Shown here in pieces: positions 18,915 through 27,989 of a stretch of DNA of 64,000 bases (positions are counted from its first letter, which is position 1; each line of letters starts with the position of its first letter). The position numbers were made by a program, and so were the translations under genes. The DNA is taken from NCBI GenBank assembly GCA_910588965.1, contig CAJUSO010000006.1, forward strand, positions 1-64,000, written 5' to 3'. The notes below the pieces were generated by a model, which worked only from the letters and a program-made list of their open reading frames with translations, searched no databases and was not told the origin of the DNA. Source of the DNA: an uncultured Lachnospiraceae bacterium. Lineage in GTDB: Bacteria; Bacillota; Clostridia; Lachnospirales; Lachnospiraceae.

Positions 18915-19661
18915 ATGGAAGAGAAAGTTTTAGCAGTAGCAGCAGGGCATGAAATTACAGAAGGGGAACGGAACCGCTTAATCAGCAATTATCCGCCGGA
19001 GCAGCAGATCTATATGTCAAGCCCGCAGGCAAAGCAGGACGTGCTGGAGCAATTAATTGCCTTCCACCTGTTCCATAAGATGGCAGTGGAAGAGAAGATT
19101 ATAGAATCCCAGGAATATTTGGACATGGTGGAAAAGATAAAGGTAGAATTAGCAAGCCATATGGCAGCTACCAGCGTGGTGGAGCACATCCGGGTAAACG
19201 AGGAAGAAGAACGCTCTTACTATCAGGAGCACCAAAGCCAGTTCCGGGAGGAAGGGCAGGTCAGCGCGAAGCATATTTTAGTGGATTCCAGAGAACAGGC
19301 CAAAGAAGTGGCCAAAGAAGTGGAAGCTGGCCTTGCTTTTGAGGAGGCGGCCAGGAAATATTCCACTTGCCCTTCCAGGGACAAAGGCGGGGATTTGGGG
19401 TATTTCTCCAAAGGGCAGATGGTGCCGGAATTTGAGAAGGCCGCTTTTGGCGGGGAAGTGGGGGCGGTTATAGGCCCGGTGGAAACCCAGTTTGGCCACC
19501 ACTTAATCCTGGTGGAAGATAAAAAAGAGGCCTCCCAGCGTCCTTTTGGGCAGGTACAGGAGCAGATCCATCAGCAGCTGGTGCAGGCCAGGCAGCAAGA
19601 AGCTTACCAGGCCAAGGTAAAGCAATTGTCAGAAGCTTACGGAGTGGAACGCATGGAATGA
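18915..19661 (+). CDS. Parvulin-type peptidylprolyl isomerase
   Basis: A 248-residue PpiC/parvulin isomerase. The N-terminal half is a SurA-like helical region and the C-terminal half is the rotamase domain: SAKHILV, FEEAARKYSTCPS, GGDLGYFSKGQMVPEFE and QFGHHLILV. It lacks a signal peptide or lipobox, so unlike PrsA it should be cytoplasmic. The gene lies 18 nt before the AI-2E family gene and may be cotranscribed with it. Clients are unknown. Confidence 0.88.
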   Translation: MEEKVLAVAAGHEITEGERNRLISNYPPEQQIYMSSPQAKQDVLEQLIAFHLFHKMAVEEKIIESQEYLDMVEKIKVELASHMAATSVVEHIRVNEEEERSYYQEHQSQFREEGQVSAKHILVDSREQAKEVAKEVEAGLAFEEAARKYSTCPSRDKGGDLGYFSKGQMVPEFEKAAFGGEVGAVIGPVETQFGHHLILVEDKKEASQRPFGQVQEQIHQQLVQARQQEAYQAKVKQLSEAYGVERME

Positions 19662-19679
19662 TAAGGTAGGTGTGATAGG

Positions 19680-20801
19680 ATGAAGCAGTCTACAAAGTAT
19701 CTGAAAATACTGCTGAATTTTTTGGTGGCGTTGTTTGTGGCGGTGTGCCTGGGGATTCTCCTGCCTAAGGCAGTGGTGTTCTTCATGCCCTTTGTGGTGG
19801 GGTGGGTGATTTCTGCCATTGCCAATCCTTTGGTACATTTCCTGGAAAAGAAGATGAAGATTGTACGCAAGCACAGTTCCATGGTAATTATTATCGGGGT
19901 ACTGGCGGCTGTGGTAGGGCTTGGTTACCTGGCGGTTTCCCGTATCGTGATGGAGGCTGGGAATTTGGTTTCAAACCTGCCCCAGATTTATGAGGAGTGG
20001 CAGGCGGATTTTGAGGAAATTGGGCAGAACCTGCAGGTCTTTTACCACCGGCTGTCCCCAGGCGCCCAAAAGACCATCCAGGATGTGTCGGCAAATTTGG
20101 CAGAATATGCCGGCGGCCTGGTGCAGGCAATCGGGGAGCCTACCTTTGAGGCTGCTGGGAATTTTGCCAAAAATGTGCCCTCTACGCTGGTATCAATCAT
20201 TATGTGCCTGATTTCCGCTTATTTCTTTACCGCAGATCGGGAAAATATCCTACGTGTTCTAAAGAAGAATATCCCCTCCGGCATTTGGGGAGGGGTATCT
20301 GGCGTCATCCAGGACCTGAAATCTGTAGTCGGCGGTTACTTCAAAGCCCAGTTTAAGATTATGGGCGTGGTGTATGTGCTCTTGGTCATTGGGCTATGGC
20401 TGCTGAAGGTCAATTATGTGCTGTTGGCGGCTTTTGCCATTGCTTTCCTGGATATGCTGCCCTTCTTTGGGACAGGGACAGTGCTGGCGCCATGGGCAGT
20501 GATGAAAATCCTGTCCAACGACTATAAGATGGCGGCAGGGCTTTTGGTGCTCTATGCGGTGACGCAGATTGTGCGGCAGGTCATCCAGCCCAAAATCGTG
20601 GGGGACACCATTGGGATGAATCCTTTAGCCACGCTGTTTTTTATGTATATTGGGTATAAGGTGAGCAGTATCGTGGGGATGATTGTTGCGGTGCCGGTAG
20701 GGATGATTTTAATCAATCTTTACCAGTCCGGGGTATTTGACAACCAAATCCGGTGCATCCGGGAACTGGTAAAGGATATTAATGAATTCCGGAGGTTTTG
20801 A
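19680..20801 (+). CDS. AI-2E family transporter (YtvI-like membrane protein)
   Basis: Polytopic membrane protein of 373 residues in the AI-2E/PerM superfamily. Hydrophobic pairs lie near residues 8-45 and 62-88, then a soluble loop (90-150), then five or so further helices containing DMLPFFGTGTVLAPWAVM and QVIQPKIVGDTIGMNPL, which are family hallmarks. Firmicute members include YtvI, a sporulation-associated protein, and sodium/proton antiporter-like proteins, so actual AI-2 export should not be assumed. Confidence 0.85.
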   Translation: MKQSTKYLKILLNFLVALFVAVCLGILLPKAVVFFMPFVVGWVISAIANPLVHFLEKKMKIVRKHSSMVIIIGVLAAVVGLGYLAVSRIVMEAGNLVSNLPQIYEEWQADFEEIGQNLQVFYHRLSPGAQKTIQDVSANLAEYAGGLVQAIGEPTFEAAGNFAKNVPSTLVSIIMCLISAYFFTADRENILRVLKKNIPSGIWGGVSGVIQDLKSVVGGYFKAQFKIMGVVYVLLVIGLWLLKVNYVLLAAFAIAFLDMLPFFGTGTVLAPWAVMKILSNDYKMAAGLLVLYAVTQIVRQVIQPKIVGDTIGMNPLATLFFMYIGYKVSSIVGMIVAVPVGMILINLYQSGVFDNQIRCIRELVKDINEFRRF

Positions 20802-20867
20802 AGCCCACGCCCCCAAGGCCTTGCGGGGATTGCAGGCTGTGGTCCCAGCGGAAGCTGCGCGTAAGCG

Positions 20868-21584
20868 TTAGCCCTGGAAGGGCTCTGTAAAGTAGCCGTA
20901 ATAAGAAACGGGCTCCCCGCCTAGGAGAAGGTGCGCCGTATCCCCAAGGCTCTGGCAGCGGAAATAGGCTTCGCCGGGACGCCGTTCCTCCGTACCGATG
21001 GCCGTGACAGAGGTGGGCGCCAGGAAAAACCCTTGCCAGAGCTGGCTGGGCGTGGTGTTGATTAGGTGCGAGAGGCAGGCGCAGGTAACCCCCAAATGGC
21101 AGAAGCAGGCCACAACAGCGTCCCTTTGGGCGTTTTCTTGGGCATGGTAGCGGTAACCCTTCCGGAAATATCCGTATTTCTCCAGAAGCTTATCCAATTC
21201 CTGGCAGACCCACTGGTATTGTGCTCCCACATCCCCCTGCCGCAGGGTTTCATTTTGGCTCCAATGCTCCAAATGGAATAACTCTGGGTGGGCGTCCATA
21301 AATTCTGGATGGAAGTCCCAGGGGACTTTGCGCCGTTTTTGGATCTCATCCCAGATAGGGGCTTTGAATTCCCGCAGCCATTCCAGGGTCTGCGCCGTCC
21401 GGCCTATCTTGTGCAGGGTGCAGCTGGCGGTATCCTGTGCCCGCCCAAGCGGTGAGCAGTAGAAATCCGTCACTTCCCACCGGCAAGCCCGTCCGGCCAG
21501 CAGCCTGGCTTCCCGCCAGCCTTTTTCTGTCAGGGAGTCTATCTCATAATTGGGTTCTGCATGGCGGATAAATATTAGTTTCAT
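20868..21584 (-). CDS. Histidine phosphatase family protein
   Basis: Phosphoglycerate-mutase-like phosphatase, 238 residues. The catalytic RHAE motif is at 7-10 with H8 as phospho-acceptor, and a second histidine lies in VACFCHLGV. The arginine in YCSPLGRAQDTA helps bind phosphate. Substrate is unknown; the acid phosphatase/cobalamin-like branch has many unassigned members. It is monocistronic with its own promoter and converges with the AI-2E gene. Confidence 0.85.
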   Translation of the reverse strand: MKLIFIRHAEPNYEIDSLTEKGWREARLLAGRACRWEVTDFYCSPLGRAQDTASCTLHKIGRTAQTLEWLREFKAPIWDEIQKRRKVPWDFHPEFMDAHPELFHLEHWSQNETLRQGDVGAQYQWVCQELDKLLEKYGYFRKGYRYHAQENAQRDAVVACFCHLGVTCACLSHLINTTPSQLWQGFFLAPTSVTAIGTEERRPGEAYFRCQSLGDTAHLLLGGEPVSYYGYFTEPFQG

Positions 21585-21628
21585 AGGATTCTCCTTTTGT
21601 ATCTCATTTTTTCCGTCTATCTTTGCTT

Positions 21629-21657
21629 ATTATAATGCAGCCTGCCTTTTTTGTAAA
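21629..21657 (-). promoter_or_regulatory. Promoter of the histidine phosphatase gene
   Basis: On the minus strand TTTACA (21657-21652), 17-bp spacer, TATAAT (21634-21629), about 40 nt before the coding start. Confidence 0.75.
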
Positions 21658-21780
21658 TAGGCAGGAGGGGCGCCGTTATGGGCGGCCCTAAAGCCATGCC
21701 TTTAGGGGATAGGGCGGCAAGGTTAGAGGAGGCGCCCCGTCTGCCAAGGCCCAAAGCCCGCCTTTAGCGGCATCCCCTTG
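21658..21780. other. Gap without a supported feature
   Basis: G+C-rich spacer between the SpoVB-like gene and the phosphatase promoter. It contains several GGCG/CGCC stretches, but I found no hairpin with a T-tract and no gene. Confidence 0.4.
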
Positions 21781-23121
21781 TCATCCCCCAGCGCTTTTCC
21801 TTAAGAGAAGCAGTAAAGCCCCTCCGGCCATCATCCCTTGGCTGATCAGGATCCCCCAAAGATACCCTTTAATCCCGACCATGGGGATTGCATATACCAC
21901 AAACCCAATCCGCACCCCTAACCCTAGTACGTTCAGCAGGAAGGTGGAGGTAGTCTTCCCCAGCCCATTCAAAATACTATGCAGCGTAGTCGAAAGATAG
22001 AGGAACGGGCAGATCCACCCCAGGATTACGATAAACGTCCCTGCAAGCTCATTCCCAAACAATGTGCGCCCCATCCATTTCCCCAGGAGCAGGAAGCATA
22101 AGGTACACGCCAGCCCCAACAGAATACAGTACAGGCAGGCTTTTTTTACCGTGTTTAAAATATACTTCCGGTCCCGTTTCTCCTGCGCCTCTGCAATGGC
22201 TGGCAGCAGCAGTACGGAGACAGAGTTGGTAAGCACGGAAGGGAAGAGTACCATTGGCAGCGCCATCCCTGTCAGGACGCCGTACACGCTTAATGATTCT
22301 GATGCAGAATAGCCGAATTGCCGCAGCTGCCCTGGGATCATCACAGCCTCTAAGCTCTGCAGCACATTTACCAGCACCCGGTTGGCGCTTAGCGGCAGAG
22401 CCATTCCGAAAATCTGCCGCACGGCCAGGATGCGGCTGCCCTGCGCCCTTTTCCTGGGCAGGAAGCTGAAGGAAAAGAGTATGGCGGCCGCTTCCCCGAC
22501 TACAATCCCCCAGGCAACAAGGCTTAGGGAGATTGCCTGGTATTTTTCCATGGAAATTTCGAAAAACAGCCATACGCTTGCGACCCGGGCCGCCTGCTCC
22601 ACCAGCTGGGAAAATGCTGGTGCAAAGGTCTTTTTTAACCCGTAAAAATAGCCGTTAAGGCAGCTATGGATAGCGCCGAAGGGAATCGTAAACGCCAAGA
22701 TCCGCAGCAGCGGCGCACAGCGGGCTTCCTCCAAGAAGCGGATGGCAATCCAATCGGAAAAGCGGTACAGGAACGCCATGCAGAAAAACGACAGGGACAA
22801 GGACAGGAACAGCCCTGCCGCCAGGTAGCACCGTTCGTTGCAGGGCCCCTTCCTGCCAGGGCAGGCTTTGGCTTGCTGGCCTGCAATGGCCGCCTGCGCC
22901 ACGAAGCGGGAAATGGCGGTCTGGATGGCAGAAGCCGTTAAGGAGATGGTGAGCACATGGATAGGGAAGGTCAGCTGGTAAATTCCCATCGCTTCGGCAC
23001 CAATGGACTGTGATAGGAATATCCTATAGAAAAAGCCGATAATCCGGGACAGCAATCCGGTTAGGGTAAGGAGCAGCGTGCCGGTAACCAGCGGGTGGCT
23101 GCGCAGGGAGCGATAATTCAT
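21781..23121 (-). CDS. SpoVB-like polysaccharide flippase (MOP superfamily)
   Basis: Membrane protein of 446 residues with 12-14 predicted helices in the MOP exporter superfamily. The opening (SHPLVTGTLLLTLTGLLSR followed by FFYRIFLSQSIGAEAMGIYQL) is characteristic of stage V sporulation protein B, a lipid II/polysaccharide flippase family used in spore cortex synthesis. MurJ-related flippases for vegetative wall are an alternative. ATG at 23121 follows GGAGG by 5 nt; the 12 codons upstream are discounted. It diverges from the iron-sulfur operon. Confidence 0.83.
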   Translation of the reverse strand: MNYRSLRSHPLVTGTLLLTLTGLLSRIIGFFYRIFLSQSIGAEAMGIYQLTFPIHVLTISLTASAIQTAISRFVAQAAIAGQQAKACPGRKGPCNERCYLAAGLFLSLSLSFFCMAFLYRFSDWIAIRFLEEARCAPLLRILAFTIPFGAIHSCLNGYFYGLKKTFAPAFSQLVEQAARVASVWLFFEISMEKYQAISLSLVAWGIVVGEAAAILFSFSFLPRKRAQGSRILAVRQIFGMALPLSANRVLVNVLQSLEAVMIPGQLRQFGYSASESLSVYGVLTGMALPMVLFPSVLTNSVSVLLLPAIAEAQEKRDRKYILNTVKKACLYCILLGLACTLCFLLLGKWMGRTLFGNELAGTFIVILGWICPFLYLSTTLHSILNGLGKTTSTFLLNVLGLGVRIGFVVYAIPMVGIKGYLWGILISQGMMAGGALLLLLRKSAGG

Positions 23122-23203
23122 AAAGCCTCCAGGTGTGCAATGTAAGTTTCTATCCAATTCTATGACCTAAAAACCCACAAAATGCATGTATAAAAAAATA
23201 AAC

Positions 23204-23270
23204 TTGACAGCAGAATAAAATCATGGTACTATGCGTTTGTGGAAAAACCCGACTAAAATGCTCCGAATTT
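23204..23270 (+). promoter_or_regulatory. Promoter and candidate Rrf2 operator of the Fe-S operon
   Basis: TTGACA (23204-23209), 17-bp spacer, TACTAT (23227-23232). Just downstream, AAACCCG (23245-23251) and the CCGAATTT near 23263-23270 form the outer arms of an imperfect dyad overlapping the early transcribed region. This is where an Rrf2/IscR-type repressor would bind. The operator is a guess; the promoter is not. Confidence 0.6.
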
Positions 23271-23330
23271 AAAATGCCAGGGTAAGAGGCAGGGTTTGGG
23301 CAGGAAGCGGTTGCACGATAAAGAGGTGGT

Positions 23331-23771
23331 ATGTTGAAATTATCTACAAAGGGAAGGTATGGGCTGCGGGCTTTCATAGACTTGGCAGTTAGCGCAGAGG
23401 GCCAGCCGGTCTCCATTATAAGCATTGCCCAGCGGCAGGAGATTTCTGTCAGCTATTTGGAGAAACTGATGGCGAAGCTCAAGAAGGCCGGGCTGGTGGA
23501 AAGCGTCCGGGGCGTCAATGGGGGATATACCATTGCAAGGCCAGTGGATGAGATTTCCGTGGGGGACGTGCTGCGGGCTTTAGAAGGGGATTTGGTCCCT
23601 GTGGAATGCGCAGGGATTGATGGGGGCCAATCTGGGCATTGCGGCAGTTCCTCCCAGTGTGTCAGCAAGATTGTGTGGAAGCGTATCAATGACTGCATTA
23701 ACGACACGGTGGACAGCATTTACGTTGGGGAACTGGTCCGGGAAAGTAAGGAGGAAAAATGGGAAAAATGA
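23331..23771 (+). CDS. iscR: Rrf2-family regulator, IscR type
   Basis: A 146-residue winged-helix regulator. The N-terminal LKLSTKGRYGLRAFIDLA and the wing region (VRGVNGGY) are typical of Rrf2. Three cysteines, C93, C104 and C110, occupy the cluster-binding positions, so it can probably bind an Fe-S cluster and sense cluster status. It overlaps the cysteine desulfurase gene by 13 nt and probably autoregulates. CymR, a cluster-free relative, is the alternative, but it lacks this cysteine set. Confidence 0.88.
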   Translation: MLKLSTKGRYGLRAFIDLAVSAEGQPVSIISIAQRQEISVSYLEKLMAKLKKAGLVESVRGVNGGYTIARPVDEISVGDVLRALEGDLVPVECAGIDGGQSGHCGSSSQCVSKIVWKRINDCINDTVDSIYVGELVRESKEEKWEK

Positions 23772-24940
23772 TATATTTAGACAATGCGGCCACGACAAGG
23801 ACCGCACCAGAGGTAGTGGAGGCTATGCTCCCATATTTTACGGAATCTTATGGGAATGCCTCTACCGTATATGAATTTGGCACGAAGAGCAAAGAAGCCA
23901 TCTCCCAGGCAAGGGAGGTGATTGCAAAGGCCATCGGCGCCAAGGAGAACGAGGTTTATTTTACGGCAGGGGGCAGCGAGTCGGATAACTGGGCCATTAA
24001 GGCTGCCGCTGAAGCATACAAAGCCAAAGGGAACCACATCATCACCAGCAAGATTGAGCACCATGCCGTACTGCATACCTGCCAGTGGTTAGAGCAGAAC
24101 GGTTTTGAGGTTACTTACCTGGATGTGGATGAGTACGGCGTGGTGAAACTGGAAGAACTCAAAAAGGCAATCCGCCCCACCACTATCCTGATTACCATTA
24201 TGTTTGCCAACAATGAGATTGGCACCATTGAGCCGGTGGCAGAGATTGGGCGGATTGCCAGGGAGCATGGCGTCCTGTTCCATACCGACGCCGTGCAGGC
24301 TTTCGGGCAGGTGCCGATTGATGTGGATGCCTGCGGCATAGACATGATGAGCGCCAGCGGGCATAAGCTGAACGGCCCGAAAGGCATTGGCTTCCTCTAT
24401 ATCCGCAAGGGCGTGAAAATCCGTTCCTTTCTCCATGGAGGGGCGCAGGAGAGGAAGCGCAGGGCTGGCACAGAGAATGTCCCAGGGATTGTGGGCTTTG
24501 GGAAAGCTGCGGAAATGGCCCTGGTAAGCATGGAAGGGCGCACCAGAAGGGAAAGGGAATTGCGTGATTATATGATTAGCCGTGTGCTGAAGGAGATTCC
24601 CTACACACGGGTCAACGGCCACAGGGTGAACCGGCTTCCCAATAACGTGAACCTTTGCTTCCAGTTTGTGGAAGGGGAATCCCTGCTGATTATGCTGGAT
24701 ATGAAAGGCATCTGCGCTTCCTCCGGTTCGGCCTGTACCTCGGGGTCTTTAGATCCTTCCCATGTGCTCCTGGCAATCGGCCTGCCCCATGAAATAGCCC
24801 ACGGCTCCCTGCGGCTGACCTTGGGAGGGGACACGACGAAAGAAGACATTGATGATACCATTGAGGCAATCAAGGAGATTGTGGCGCAGCTGCGGGAAAT
24901 GTCGCCCCTTTATGAGGATTATATGAAATCTTCCAGATAA
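23759..24940 (+). CDS. iscS: Cysteine desulfurase (IscS/NifS)
   Basis: PLP enzyme of 393 residues removing sulfur from cysteine as an enzyme persulfide for Fe-S clusters and tRNA thiolation. The PLP lysine is K203 in SGHKLNGPKG. The catalytic cysteine is C326 in SSGSACTSGSLDPSHVL, the long-loop arrangement of group I NifS/IscS enzymes. GGAGG is 5 nt before the ATG within iscR. Downstream scaffold and mnmA use its sulfur. Confidence 0.95.
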   Translation: MGKMIYLDNAATTRTAPEVVEAMLPYFTESYGNASTVYEFGTKSKEAISQAREVIAKAIGAKENEVYFTAGGSESDNWAIKAAAEAYKAKGNHIITSKIEHHAVLHTCQWLEQNGFEVTYLDVDEYGVVKLEELKKAIRPTTILITIMFANNEIGTIEPVAEIGRIAREHGVLFHTDAVQAFGQVPIDVDACGIDMMSASGHKLNGPKGIGFLYIRKGVKIRSFLHGGAQERKRRAGTENVPGIVGFGKAAEMALVSMEGRTRRERELRDYMISRVLKEIPYTRVNGHRVNRLPNNVNLCFQFVEGESLLIMLDMKGICASSGSACTSGSLDPSHVLLAIGLPHEIAHGSLRLTLGGDTTKEDIDDTIEAIKEIVAQLREMSPLYEDYMKSSR

Positions 24941-25055
24941 GGAAAGCCGGATGCCCCAGAAGGAGATAGGGGACGGACGTATGCCGGGGATTGATGGGAA
25001 CAGAAGCAGCCTGTGGATGCAGAGAATAGACGGAATCAGAAAAATGGAGGAAGAA

Positions 25056-25493
25056 ATGTATAGCGAAAAAGTAATGGACCATTTTAAGAACCCTAGGAAT
25101 GTAGGGGAAATTGAGGATGCCAGCGGCGTGGGGACGGTAGGCAATGCCAAGTGCGGCGATATCATGCGTATTTTCCTGGATATAGATGGCAATGGGATTA
25201 TCCAGGACGTGAAATTTAAGACGTTTGGCTGCGGCGCAGCTGTAGCTACCAGCTCTATGGCAACGGAACTGGTAAAGGGCAAGAGCATACAGGAGGCGCT
25301 CCAGGTGACGAACCAGGCCGTTATGGAAGCATTAGACGGCCTTCCCCCTGTCAAGGTACACTGCTCCCTTTTGGCAGAGGAGGCCATCCATGCCGCCCTT
25401 TGGGATTATGCAGAGAAGAACCATATCACGATTGAAGGCTTAGAGAAGCCCAAGGATGATATCAGCGAGGAAGAAGAGGAAGAGGATTACTAA
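25056..25493 (+). CDS. iscU: Fe-S cluster assembly scaffold (IscU/NifU N-terminal type)
   Basis: Scaffold protein of 145 residues with the three cluster ligands C33 (NAKCGD), C59 (FGCGAA) and C103 (VHCSLL), plus D35, which promotes cluster transfer. The C-terminus is a run of acidic residues. ATG 25056 is chosen because GGAGG ends 5 nt before it; an ATG at 25044 adds four residues. It lies between iscS and mnmA. Confidence 0.93.
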   Translation: MYSEKVMDHFKNPRNVGEIEDASGVGTVGNAKCGDIMRIFLDIDGNGIIQDVKFKTFGCGAAVATSSMATELVKGKSIQEALQVTNQAVMEALDGLPPVKVHCSLLAEEAIHAALWDYAEKNHITIEGLEKPKDDISEEEEEEDY

Positions 25494-25507
25494 GCAGGGA
25501 TGGGCTT

Positions 25508-26584
25508 ATGGAGAAAAAAAGAGTCGTAGTGGGGATGTCCGGCGGGGTGGATTCCTCCGTGGCGGCCTGGCTGCTGAAGGAGCAGGGCTATGAGGTGATC
25601 GGCGTCACCATGCAGGTGTGGCAGGAAGAGGATAGGGCAGCGCAGGAGGAACAGGGGGGCTGCTGCGGGCTGTCCGCCGTGGAAGATGCGCGCCGCGTGG
25701 CTGCAATGCTGGGGATTCCTTACTATGTCATGAATTTTAAATCAGCATTTAAAAAAAATGTAATTGATTATTTTGTGGGGGAATATATCAAAGGGCGCAC
25801 GCCGAACCCCTGTATTGCCTGCAACCGCTATGTGAAATGGGAGTCTTTGCTGCGGCGCAGCATGGAGATTGGGGCGGATTATATTGCCACGGGCCATTAT
25901 GCCAGGGTGGTAAGGCTCCCAAACGGCAGGTACGCACTGCAGAAATCTGCCTCTGCTGCAAAGGACCAGACCTATGCCCTCTATAGCCTGTCCCAGAGCC
26001 AGCTTTCCCATACCCTGATGCCCGTCGGGGATTATACCAAGGAGGAAATCCGCAGTATGGCGGCAAAGCTGGGGCTTCGGACAGCGGGTAAGCCGGACAG
26101 CCAGGAAATCTGTTTTATCCCGGATCGGGATTATGCGAAATTCATCGACCAGGAGACCGGCAGGAAGCAGGAGCCAGGGAATTTTGTGGACAAGGATGGA
26201 GCCGTCCTTGGGCGCCACCTGGGGATTACCCATTACACCATCGGCCAGCGCAAGGGGCTAGGCCTTGCGATGGGCAAGCCGGTGTTTGTTACGGAGATCC
26301 GCCCGGAGAGCAATGAGGTAGTCATTGGCAGCAATGAGGACGTGTTTGGGGACGCTCTTTCTGCAGGGCAGCTGAATTTTATGTCCATCCCAGATTTGCA
26401 GGGGGAACGGGAGGTAGTGGCCAAAATCCGCTACAACCACCAGGGGGCTCCCTGCATGATCCGGAAGATAGGGGACGATAAGGTGGAATGCCGGTTCCCG
26501 GAACCGGTGCGAGCCATAACGCCGGGACAGGCAGTGGTGTTTTATGAAGGCAGCACCGTATTGGGCGGCGGCACTATTTTGTAA
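25508..26584 (+). CDS. mnmA: tRNA-specific 2-thiouridylase
   Basis: Adds sulfur to U34 of Lys, Glu and Gln tRNAs, 358 residues. The PP-loop SGGVDSS is at 11-17. Catalytic cysteines are C102 (TPNPCIACN) and C202 (QEICFIPD). It is the terminal gene of the iscRSU operon, 14 nt behind iscU, matching its need for IscS-derived sulfur. The ribosome site (GGGATGGG) is weak. Confidence 0.95.
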   Translation: MEKKRVVVGMSGGVDSSVAAWLLKEQGYEVIGVTMQVWQEEDRAAQEEQGGCCGLSAVEDARRVAAMLGIPYYVMNFKSAFKKNVIDYFVGEYIKGRTPNPCIACNRYVKWESLLRRSMEIGADYIATGHYARVVRLPNGRYALQKSASAAKDQTYALYSLSQSQLSHTLMPVGDYTKEEIRSMAAKLGLRTAGKPDSQEICFIPDRDYAKFIDQETGRKQEPGNFVDKDGAVLGRHLGITHYTIGQRKGLGLAMGKPVFVTEIRPESNEVVIGSNEDVFGDALSAGQLNFMSIPDLQGEREVVAKIRYNHQGAPCMIRKIGDDKVECRFPEPVRAITPGQAVVFYEGSTVLGGGTIL

Positions 26585-26590
26585 TTTTGC

Positions 26591-26664
26591 TTGTATGCTG
26601 TGGGGAATTGGTTTATAATGGTATGGGATATTAGCTACAGTGGTAGCTTCTTGTTATGATAACA
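26591..26664 (+). promoter_or_regulatory. Promoter and two inverted repeats ahead of ackA
   Basis: TTGTAT (26591-26596), 17 bp, TATAAT (26614-26619). The leader then holds AGCTAC-agtg-GTAGCT (26633-26648) and a perfect 13-bp palindrome TGTTATgATAACA (26652-26664), which may be a regulator site or mRNA hairpin. Confidence 0.65.
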
Positions 26665-26702
26665 GGGGATTTGTGTAAATTTTTGGAAAGAAGGAGAAGG
26701 AA

Positions 26703-27899
26703 ATGAACATATTAGTTATTAATTGCGGAAGCTCATCCCTGAAATACCAGGTGATTGATTCAGGGTCAGAGGAAGTGCTGGCCAAAGGGCTATGTGAGAG
26801 GATTGGCCTGGACGGGCGGCTGGTTTACCAGAAGGCAGGCGGTGAGAAGGAAATCACAGAGGCGGACATGCCTTCCCACAAGCAGGCGATCCAGATGGTG
26901 CTGGACGCTTTGGTAAACCCTGGCACGGGCGTGTTGGGGAGCCTGGATGAAATCGGCGCGGTAGGCCACAGGATTGTCCATGGCGGGGAGGAGTTTGCAG
27001 CTTCCACCCTCTTGGGCGAAGAGGTATTGAAGGCCATCGAGGAATGCAGCGATTTGGCTCCGCTGCACAACCCGGCAAATTTAATCGGCGTCCGCGCCTG
27101 CCAGGAACTGATGCCAAACGTGCCTATGGTAGGCGTGTTTGACACAGCCTTCCACCAGACGATGCCGGAAAAAGCATACCTCTATGGCATTGATTACGGT
27201 TACTACGAAAAATATAAAGTGCGCCGGTATGGCTTCCATGGCACCTCCCACAGCTATGTTTCCAAACGCGCAGCGGAGATTGTAGGCAAGCCTTACGGGG
27301 AACTGAAGACCATTGTATGCCATCTGGGGAACGGCGCCTCCATCTGTGCCGTAAAAAATGGCAAGTCCATTGACACGTCCATGGGCCTCACCCCTTTGGA
27401 GGGCCTGATTATGGGTACCCGCTCCGGCGATATCGACCCAGGGGCGATGGAATACCTGGCCAAGAAGGAAGGCCTGGATTTGGAAGGCATTATGGAGGTA
27501 CTGAATAAAAAGTCAGGCGTCCAGGGGCTTTCCAATATTTCCAGTGATTTCCGTGATTTGGAGGCGGCAGCGGCCAAGGATGACCATGCCGGGATCCGTG
27601 CCCTGGAGGCTTTTATTTACCGCGCTGCAAAATATGTCGGGGCATATGTGGCAGCCATGAACGGCGTGGATGTCATCTGCTTTACGGCAGGCGTCGGGGA
27701 GAACGGGCCGGATACCAGGAAGGGCATCTGCAATTACCTGGGCTATTTGGGCGTTTGCATTGATGATGAAGCCAATAAGGTAAGGGGTGAGGAGCGTGTG
27801 ATTTCTGCCCTGGACTCAAAGGTAACGGTGCTTTGCCTCCCTACGAATGAGGAGCTGGCCATTGCGCGTGAGACCGTGGCATTGGTTACGGGCAAATAG
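26703..27899 (+). CDS. ackA: Acetate kinase
   Basis: Makes ATP and acetate from acetyl phosphate, 398 residues. The N-terminal phosphate-binding NCGSSSLKY, the GHRIVHGG and HNPANLIG stretches, and GFHGTSHSYVS are all conserved. GAAGGAGAAGG precedes the ATG. The usual partner pta (phosphotransacetylase) is not adjacent on either side. A rho-independent terminator follows directly, so it is monocistronic. Confidence 0.97.
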   Translation: MNILVINCGSSSLKYQVIDSGSEEVLAKGLCERIGLDGRLVYQKAGGEKEITEADMPSHKQAIQMVLDALVNPGTGVLGSLDEIGAVGHRIVHGGEEFAASTLLGEEVLKAIEECSDLAPLHNPANLIGVRACQELMPNVPMVGVFDTAFHQTMPEKAYLYGIDYGYYEKYKVRRYGFHGTSHSYVSKRAAEIVGKPYGELKTIVCHLGNGASICAVKNGKSIDTSMGLTPLEGLIMGTRSGDIDPGAMEYLAKKEGLDLEGIMEVLNKKSGVQGLSNISSDFRDLEAAAAKDDHAGIRALEAFIYRAAKYVGAYVAAMNGVDVICFTAGVGENGPDTRKGICNYLGYLGVCIDDEANKVRGEERVISALDSKVTVLCLPTNEELAIARETVALVTGK

Positions 27900-27918
27900 T
27901 TTTGGATGAAAATACAGG

Positions 27919-27957
27919 GAGTGTCCCCCGTCATAAGGGGATGCTCTTTGTATTTTT
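27919..27957 (+). terminator. Rho-independent terminator of ackA
   Basis: GAGTGTCCCC (27919-27928) pairs with GGGGATGCTC (27937-27946), including two G-U pairs, followed by TTTGTATTTTT. Confidence 0.8.
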
Positions 27958-27989
27958 GGCAGGGACGGCACATTGATAGGAGGAGATAT

